Shown here piece by piece: positions 58,950 to 64,000 of a stretch of DNA of 64,000 bases (its first letter is position 1; each line of letters starts with the position of its first letter). The position numbers and the translations under genes were made by a program. The DNA lies in contig NZ_CP116257.1 of the NCBI RefSeq assembly GCF_027947595.1, positions 5,702,001 through 5,766,000 of the forward strand, in the 5' to 3' direction. The notes under the pieces are model-generated. The model was given only the letters and a program-made list of their open reading frames with translations, was not told where the DNA came from and did not search any database. Source of the stretch: Streptomyces lienomycini (lineage in GTDB: Bacteria; Actinomycetota; Actinomycetes; Streptomycetales; Streptomycetaceae).

Positions 58950-58965
58950 TGAACGCCATCTGAAC
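58950..58965 (-). promoter_or_regulatory. Pho box (PhoP direct repeats) upstream of phoX
   Basis: On the minus strand GTTCA-gatggc-GTTCA gives two GTTCA repeats exactly 11 bp apart, the spacing of Streptomyces PhoP direct repeat units. A further GTTCA lies at 58927-58931, 23 bp on. The site is ~102 bp before the phoX start. Confidence 0.65.
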
Positions 58966-59091
58966 CCCCGACGACCTCTGCCCCGCCCACTCGCCCGCTC
59001 ACCCACCCGTGCCCCGCGCCGCACCGGTGTCCCACGCACGGCCCGGCGTCGCAGACCGACCGTTCCGTCGGCCGGCTCGGGCCCCGTTACG

Positions 59092-60519
59092 TCAGCCGCC
59101 CTGCTGGGAGCGCGCCTTGAACGCCGCCTTGCGGGCCTCCTTGGCGACCTTCTTGTCGGGGTGCAGTCGCCCCATCGCCTCCAGGACGTCCGGTGTGGCC
59201 GGGTGCTCGACGCGCCAGACGGTGTCGAAGAAGCCGCTGTGCCGACGGGCGAGGCCCTCCACCAGGGCGCGCAGTTCCTCGGAGTTTCCTTCGGCGGCGA
59301 GTTGCGCGGCCACGGTGTCGATGGTCAGCCAGAAGACCATGTCCTGCGACGGGGCCGGTACGTCGCGGGCGCCGTGCTCGGTGAGCCAGACGCGGGCGAG
59401 GCCGCCCAGTTCGGCGTCGCCGAGGACGTCCCGCAGCGCGGGTTCGGCCTCCGCGCCGACGAGGGAGAGCGCCTGCTGGCAGCGGAGCCGGCGCAGCGGC
59501 GCCCCGGTGTCGGAGCCGCGGGCCGCGGCCAGCAGTTCGCGGGCGGCGTCGAGCGGGCTCCGCCCGGCCAGCCACAGCTCTGTCTCGGCGTGGGCCGCGG
59601 CCGACGGGAAGGGGGCGGTGCCGTCGAGGAGCGCGTCGGCGCCCTTGTCGGCGAGGTCGCCGACGGCCGGGGCGTCGAAGCCGGCGTCCAGGAGCCGGGC
59701 GCGCAGCCCGTACAGCCCGAGCGGGGTGAGCCGCACCATGCCGTAGCGGGCGACGTCGGCCTCGTCGACCGGCGCCGCGGGCTCCTCGTCGGCGTCGGCC
59801 ATGAGCGCCTCGTCGACCGGCTGGTACTCGACGAGCCCGACCGGTTCGAGGAGCCGGAACTGGTCGTCGAGGCGCATCATCGCGTCCGAGACCTGCTCCA
59901 GCACCTCGTTGCTGGGCTCGCTCATGTCGCTGGGCACGATCACGGAGGCGGCCAGCGCGGGCAGCGGCACCGCGGCGTCGCCGGGGCCGTCCTCGCCGAC
60001 GGTGAGCAGGTAGAGGTTGCCGAGGACACCGTCGAGGAACTCGGACTCGGCGTCGGGGTCCCAGTCGAGGGAGGAGAGGTCGATCTCGCCGCCCTCGGCC
60101 ATGGCGTCGACCAGGTCGTCGAGATCGGGCACGCTCGCGTCGGCGAGCACCGTCTCCAGCGCGGTGAGCCAGACCCCGAGCACGTCCTGGGGGGAGCCGC
60201 CGGTGAGCAGGGCGAGGTCCTCGCCCGCCGCCACGGTGCCCTCCTCGTCGTCGGTGATCTCGACGAGCCCGGTGTCCACGGCGACCCGCCAGGCCTCGCT
60301 GGCGTACGCCGCGGCCTCGTCGCCGGTCAGCCCGAGCTGCTCGGCCGCCGCCGGCACCTGCTCCTCGACGAGTCCGCCCCCGGCGTCGACGCGGGTGTCG
60401 GGGCCCGCCCAGCGGGCCAGCCGGGCGGCCCGGGCGAGCACCGGCGCGGCCAGCGCGTCGCGGGCCAGCTCCGCTTCGGGGCGCAGCCGTGCGGGCGGCA
60501 GGGTGGAGCTGTCTGACAT
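59092..60519 (-). CDS. Acidic cytoplasmic protein of unknown function
   Basis: I do not recognise a characterised family. The 475-residue protein is acidic and largely helical, with LARDALAAPVLARAARLARWAG near the start, an Asp/Glu-rich middle (DLSSLDWDPDAESEFLDGVLGNL), PLGLYGLRARLLDAGF, and a C-terminal region of short helical repeats (LRRLRCQQALSLVGAEAEPALRDVL ... GLARRHSGFFDTVWRVEHPATPDVLEAMGRLHPDKKVAKEARKAAFKAR) resembling HEAT repeats. No signal peptide or membrane segment. ATG 60519. It is divergent from the nuclease gene. Confidence 0.75.
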   Translation of the reverse strand: MSDSSTLPPARLRPEAELARDALAAPVLARAARLARWAGPDTRVDAGGGLVEEQVPAAAEQLGLTGDEAAAYASEAWRVAVDTGLVEITDDEEGTVAAGEDLALLTGGSPQDVLGVWLTALETVLADASVPDLDDLVDAMAEGGEIDLSSLDWDPDAESEFLDGVLGNLYLLTVGEDGPGDAAVPLPALAASVIVPSDMSEPSNEVLEQVSDAMMRLDDQFRLLEPVGLVEYQPVDEALMADADEEPAAPVDEADVARYGMVRLTPLGLYGLRARLLDAGFDAPAVGDLADKGADALLDGTAPFPSAAAHAETELWLAGRSPLDAARELLAAARGSDTGAPLRRLRCQQALSLVGAEAEPALRDVLGDAELGGLARVWLTEHGARDVPAPSQDMVFWLTIDTVAAQLAAEGNSEELRALVEGLARRHSGFFDTVWRVEHPATPDVLEAMGRLHPDKKVAKEARKAAFKARSQQGG

Positions 60520-60827
60520 CGGCTGTTTCTCCTCGCGCGCCTTGACCGCCGTACGACCATCCGGACGCCGTACCGCTCAACGACTCAGCCTAGACGGGTT
60601 TCCACCCATGCCGCCCGGTTCATCTCCCCGTCGGGTGGTGTGCATGGCCGAAACCTTGACAACCGGCGTGACCAGGCAGGAGATTGACGCGCGTAGAAGG
60701 CGAGGGAAGGGCCAGGGGGGGGGCGGCCGGGGGGACACCTGTTCGCTCGGGTCCCCGTGCACCCGCCCGCCGCCCCTCGCGTCCCGCCCTCGTCCCGGCG
60801 CCACGTCACGTCCCCGGAGGGATCCCG
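60520..60827. promoter_or_regulatory. Divergent intergenic region before the secreted nuclease
   Basis: This 308-bp gap has no gene. It holds TTGACA at 60656-60661 followed 18 bp later by GAGATT (60680-60685), a possible promoter toward the nuclease. It also holds a second TTGACG at 60685-60690 and a run of nine G at 60715-60723, prone to slippage or sequencing error. GGAGGG at about 60816-60821 is the ribosome site for the TTG start. Confidence 0.4.
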
Positions 60828-62666
60828 TTGGCCAGCAAGTCCTCCGCGCGCCTCGCCGCGCTCACCGTCGCCGCCGTCTGCTCGGCGGCGTCCACCCTCG
60901 TCCTCACCGTGCCCGCCCACGCCGGCTCCGCACCGGACGACGCCGTGCGCGTCCACGACATCCAGGGCAGCACCCGGCTGTCGCCGTACGCCGGCCGGCA
61001 GGTCGCGGACGTGGCCGGAATCGTCATCGGCGTCCGCGGTTACGGCTCCAAGGGCTTCTGGATGCAGGACCCGCGGCCGGACGCCGACCCGGCCACCAGT
61101 GAGGGTGTCTTCGTCTTCACGAACCGGGCCCCGGAGGTCGCCGTCGGTGACGCGGTCACCGTCTCGGGCACGGTCTCGGAGTACGTCCCCGGCGGTACGT
61201 CCTCGGGGAACCAGTCGCTGACCGAGATCACCCGCCCGACGGTCACCGTCGTCTCCGGCGGCAACGCGCTCCCGGCCGCGACGACGGTCTCCGCCCGCTC
61301 CGTGCCGCGCGCGTACGCCCCCGAGGGCGACGGGGACGCCAACGGGTCGGTCAACGCCCTGCCGTTGAGGCCCGCGAAGTACGCCCTGGACTACTACGAG
61401 TCCCTGGAGGGCATGAACGTGCGGGTCGCCGACGCCCGCGTGGTCGGCGCCTCGGACCCGTACACCGAGCTGTGGGTCACGGTGAAGCCCTGGGAGAACC
61501 CGAACCGCCGCGGCGGCACGGTCTACGGCTCCTACGACGCCCAGAACACCGGCCGGCTGCAGGTCCAGTCGCTGGGCAGGCCGGCCGACTTCCCCGCCGC
61601 GGACGTCGGCGACACCCTCGCCGGAGCCACCGCGGGCCCGCTGGACTACAACCAGTACGGCGGCTACACGCTGGTCGCGAGCGAGATCGGCGCCCTGGAG
61701 AAGGGCGGCACGGAGCGCGAGTCCACGCGCCCGCAGAGCGCCCGCGAACTGGCGGTGGCGACGTACAACGTCGAGAACCTCGACCCGTCCGACGACACCT
61801 TCGCCGCGCACGCCGACGCGATCGTGCACCACCTCAGGTCGCCCGACATCGTGTCGCTGGAGGAGATCCAGGACAACAACGGCGCCACGGACGACGGCAC
61901 GGTGGCCGCCGACGAGACGGTCGGCAAGCTGATCGACGCGATCGTCGCCGCGGGCGGCCCGCGTTACGACTGGCGGGGCATCGACCCGGTCGACAAGGCG
62001 GACGGCGGCCAGCCCGGCGGCAACATCCGCCAGGCGTTCCTGTTCAACCCCGAGCGGGTCTCCTTCACCGACCGCGCGGGCGGCGACGCCACCACCGCGA
62101 CCGGTGTGCGCACGGTGCGCGGCAAGGCGGCGCTGACCCTCTCCCCCGGCCGGGTGGACCCGGCGAACCCTGCCTGGGAGGACAGCCGCAAGCCGCTGGC
62201 GGGCGAGTTCGTCTTCCGCGGCCGGACGGTCTTCGTCATCGCCAACCACTTCAACTCCAAGGGCGGCGACCAGGGACTGACGGCGCAGTACCAGCCGCCG
62301 TCACGCAGCTCGGAGACGCAGCGGCACGCCCAGGCGAAGGTGGTGAACACCTTCGTCAAGGAGGTCCTGGCCGCCCAGAAGAACGCGGACGTCGTCGCCC
62401 TCGGTGACATCAACGACTTCGAGTTCTCGACGACCGCCCGCATCCTGGAGGGCGACGGCGCCCTGTGGTCGGCGGTCAAGTCGCTGCCGCGGAGCGAGCG
62501 TTACTCGCACGTCTACCAGGGCAACAGCCAGGTCCTGGACCAGATCCTGGTCAGCCCGTCGGTCCGGCACGGCGGCCGGCTGTCGTACGACAGCGTGCAC
62601 GTCAACGCGGAGTTCCACGACCAGATCAGCGACCACGATCCGCAGGTGCTGCGCTTCCGCCCGTGA
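60828..62666 (+). CDS. Secreted endonuclease/exonuclease/phosphatase-family nuclease
   Basis: The 612-residue protein starts at TTG 60828, supported by GGAGGG. It has a Sec signal (SARLAALTVAAVCSAASTLVLTVPAHA), an OB-fold-like domain near 35-150 (VRVHDIQG, GFWMQDPRPDADPATSEGVFVF, VTVSGTV), and a catalytic EEP domain from about 310: VATYNVENLDP, IVSLEEIQDNNG with the metal Glu, IANHFNSKGGD, VVALGDINDFEFS and a final SDHDPQVL with the catalytic His. It probably degrades extracellular nucleic acid for phosphate or nitrogen. Confidence 0.9.
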   Translation: MASKSSARLAALTVAAVCSAASTLVLTVPAHAGSAPDDAVRVHDIQGSTRLSPYAGRQVADVAGIVIGVRGYGSKGFWMQDPRPDADPATSEGVFVFTNRAPEVAVGDAVTVSGTVSEYVPGGTSSGNQSLTEITRPTVTVVSGGNALPAATTVSARSVPRAYAPEGDGDANGSVNALPLRPAKYALDYYESLEGMNVRVADARVVGASDPYTELWVTVKPWENPNRRGGTVYGSYDAQNTGRLQVQSLGRPADFPAADVGDTLAGATAGPLDYNQYGGYTLVASEIGALEKGGTERESTRPQSARELAVATYNVENLDPSDDTFAAHADAIVHHLRSPDIVSLEEIQDNNGATDDGTVAADETVGKLIDAIVAAGGPRYDWRGIDPVDKADGGQPGGNIRQAFLFNPERVSFTDRAGGDATTATGVRTVRGKAALTLSPGRVDPANPAWEDSRKPLAGEFVFRGRTVFVIANHFNSKGGDQGLTAQYQPPSRSSETQRHAQAKVVNTFVKEVLAAQKNADVVALGDINDFEFSTTARILEGDGALWSAVKSLPRSERYSHVYQGNSQVLDQILVSPSVRHGGRLSYDSVHVNAEFHDQISDHDPQVLRFRP

Positions 62667-62688
62667 CCGGCGGGCCCTGGGGGCGGGT

Positions 62689-63396
62689 TCAGCGGGGCAC
62701 CAGGCCGAGGGCGTGGTCGTAGCGGTTGACCGTGCTGCTCTTCAGGCCCGGCCAGTTCCGCACCCGTTCCCACGGCGCGGTCCCCGACCCGACGCCCTCG
62801 CCCGGTGCGGCCAGGGCGTCGCGGTGGGCCCGGGCGCTCTCCCACTCGGCGTAGTTGAGGACGCGGGTGCCGTCGGTGCTGAGGTGGAAGTGGGCGGCGA
62901 TCCCGCCGGGGCGGGGTGCCGGCTCGCTCTCCAGGGCCTCGAGGACGGCGTCGACCCAGGCGCGCTGCCGGTCGGGGTCGGGTCCCTCGAACTCGACGTC
63001 GACGATCACCACGCATCCCGGTACGGCGGGTGCCGCCCCGTGCGCGCGGCTCGCGCTGCGGTAGTGCCGGTACCGGCCGAGGCCGAGCCGCTCGATGCCC
63101 GGCACGGCGGTGTCGATCTCGTCGACGCGCTCCTGCCGGTGCGTCTTGACGAACGCCTCGTACGCCTGCTCGCTCGCCCACTGGGAGTGGTGCAGCAGGG
63201 TGCTGCCGTCGTGGCCGGTGTAGACGTGGTAGCCGCGCAGGCCGTCGGCGGGCCAGGGCCGGCGTTCCCAGGTGCGGGCGATGGCGTCGACGGTCTGCCG
63301 CTGCCGCTGCGGGGTGCCCACGGACCAGGTGCTGAAGAAGGGCGCCCGGACGTCGGGGCGGGCGAATTCGGGATGGGCGTCGGTGCGGCGGGTCAT
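62689..63396 (-). CDS. Antibiotic-biosynthesis-monooxygenase-fold (dimeric alpha/beta barrel) protein
   Basis: The 235-residue protein repeats a ferredoxin-like half twice: FFSTWSVGTPQRQRQTVDAIARTW ... GYHVYTGHDGSTLLHHSQWASEQAYEAFVKTHRQER, and VVIVDVEFEGPDPDRQRAWVDAVLEALE ... AAHFHLSTDGTRVLNYAEWESARAHRDAL. This is the ABM fold, found in quinone- and polyketide-oxidising enzymes. The substrate is unknown. ATG 63396 has TGGAGG upstream. Confidence 0.82.
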   Translation of the reverse strand: MTRRTDAHPEFARPDVRAPFFSTWSVGTPQRQRQTVDAIARTWERRPWPADGLRGYHVYTGHDGSTLLHHSQWASEQAYEAFVKTHRQERVDEIDTAVPGIERLGLGRYRHYRSASRAHGAAPAVPGCVVIVDVEFEGPDPDRQRAWVDAVLEALESEPAPRPGGIAAHFHLSTDGTRVLNYAEWESARAHRDALAAPGEGVGSGTAPWERVRNWPGLKSSTVNRYDHALGLVPR

Positions 63397-63599
63397 GCCG
63401 GCCTCCAGTGGTCGGTGGTCGTCGGGTGCGTGGTGCGTGCACCGCGAGGGCACGCACCACCCTCCGGCCTCGACCAAGGTTGAGGTCAAGCCCCTCCCGG
63501 TGGCGGCACGGCACTGGCGGCACGGCACTGGCGCCACGACGCACGGGGCGAGGGGCCCCGCCCGGAGCCCCTCGCCGCACCGCGTGCTCGGCAGTGCTC

Positions 63600-64000
63600 T
63601 CAGCAGTGCCCGTGCTGACGGCGCAGCACGAGACCCGCCGCGACCACCGCGCCCGCCGTCGCTCCGGCGACCAGCACGGCGCGTGGGTGCCCGAGTCCCG
63701 CGCGTACCGCGCCCCGGGCCCGCCCCGGCGGCGTGTGCCGCTCCGCGCCGTCCGTGGCCCGTCCCGCCTTGTGCCGCGCGGCGTGTCCGGCGCGGCCCGC
63801 CCTGTCCTGCGCGGTCTGCCCGGCGTGCGCGGCGGAGCTGCGCAGTTGCACGGTCATGGCACCGGCCTTGTCCTTCAGGTCGGCGGCCCGGGCCTTGGCG
63901 CGGCCCTTCACGTCGGCCCTGCCCGCCAGTTCCTCCACGGTGTCGCCGAGTTCCCCGCGGGTCCGTTCGATCTGCTGCCGCAGCTCGTCGGGGCCCTTGG
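63600..64000 (-). CDS. DUF3618 protein (N-terminus cut by window edge)
   Basis: The frame continues past the right edge. The visible 133 residues begin within the DUF3618 motif (LRQQIERTRGELGDTVEELAGRADVKGRAK), continue as a basic, Ala/Arg-rich helical region, and end in one transmembrane segment (PRAVLVAGATAGAVVAAGLVLR) and a short His-containing tail. The family is a small membrane-associated protein of actinobacteria, often next to phage-holin-like and other membrane-stress proteins. An internal GTG at 63938 is not the real start. Confidence 0.75.
   Translation of the reverse strand, partial: KGPDELRQQIERTRGELGDTVEELAGRADVKGRAKARAADLKDKAGAMTVQLRSSAAHAGQTAQDRAGRAGHAARHKAGRATDGAERHTPPGRARGAVRAGLGHPRAVLVAGATAGAVVAAGLVLRRQHGHC

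Noticed and set aside
60684..60827. N-terminal extension of the secreted nuclease
   Set aside because: It crosses the G9 run and has no protein character; TTG 60828 has a good ribosome site and begins the signal peptide.

Overview
The window is a very GC-rich actinobacterial chromosome segment, almost certainly Streptomyces. Third codon positions are strongly G/C biased, GTG and TTG starts are common, and many genes are coupled by ATGA/GTGA overlaps. It carries the cobalamin, then ectoine gene order known from Streptomyces chromosomes, two CUT1 sugar transporters without their own ATPase, and an LAXTG cell-wall anchor. No rRNA, canonical tRNA, CRISPR array, insertion sequence or prophage was seen.

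Layout. 1-10114: late cobalamin (corrin ring) operon with a convergent ZIP metal transporter embedded in it. 10115-10639: intergenic block of direct repeats. 10640-14730: LAXTG-anchored surface protein, amidohydrolase, small membrane protein, class V aminotransferase. 15060-18373: ectABCD for ectoine and 5-hydroxyectoine, closed by a strong bidirectional terminator. 18452-24075: second class V PLP enzyme, FrnE-like oxidoreductase, DUF1349-like protein, aldehyde dehydrogenase with a divergent IclR regulator, acetyltransferase. 24084-24766: a two-component system collapsed by deletions into one fused remnant. 24839-28492: penicillin-binding protein, ECF sigma factor with a membrane partner, secreted HAD phosphatase.

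28618-47855 is a plant-polysaccharide region: pectinesterase, pectate lyase, GDSL acetylesterase, sugar-binding lipoprotein, GH43 enzyme, DUF6807 protein, Gfo/Idh oxidoreductase, two CUT1 permeases, IlvD/Edd dehydratase, DHDPS-family lyase and a GntR regulator. After an isomerase-like protein and an MFS transporter come an uncharacterised protein coupled to 5-dehydro-4-deoxyglucarate dehydratase and, divergently, uronate dehydrogenase. Together with the aldehyde dehydrogenase at 21176-22720 these suggest oxidative uronate/sugar-acid catabolism to 2-oxoglutarate. 48138-53179 is a DeoR-regulated polyol transporter/dehydrogenase operon.

53378-64000: a double TerD protein, TetR regulator, Ro60 (TROVE) protein, PhoX-type phosphatase behind a Pho box, an uncharacterised acidic protein, a secreted nuclease, a monooxygenase-like protein and a DUF3618 protein cut by the window edge. 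The most striking item lies directly 5' of the Ro gene on the same strand. Two tandem RNA elements each contain a tRNA T arm, then an acceptor-like hairpin, then a D arm, which is a circularly permuted tRNA order. They also carry the CGAAG motif and the closing stem expected of bacterial Y RNAs. I read this as a Ro - double Y RNA locus. Two families of dispersed intergenic repeats are each present twice, and one copy lies in frame inside the cobB coding sequence.
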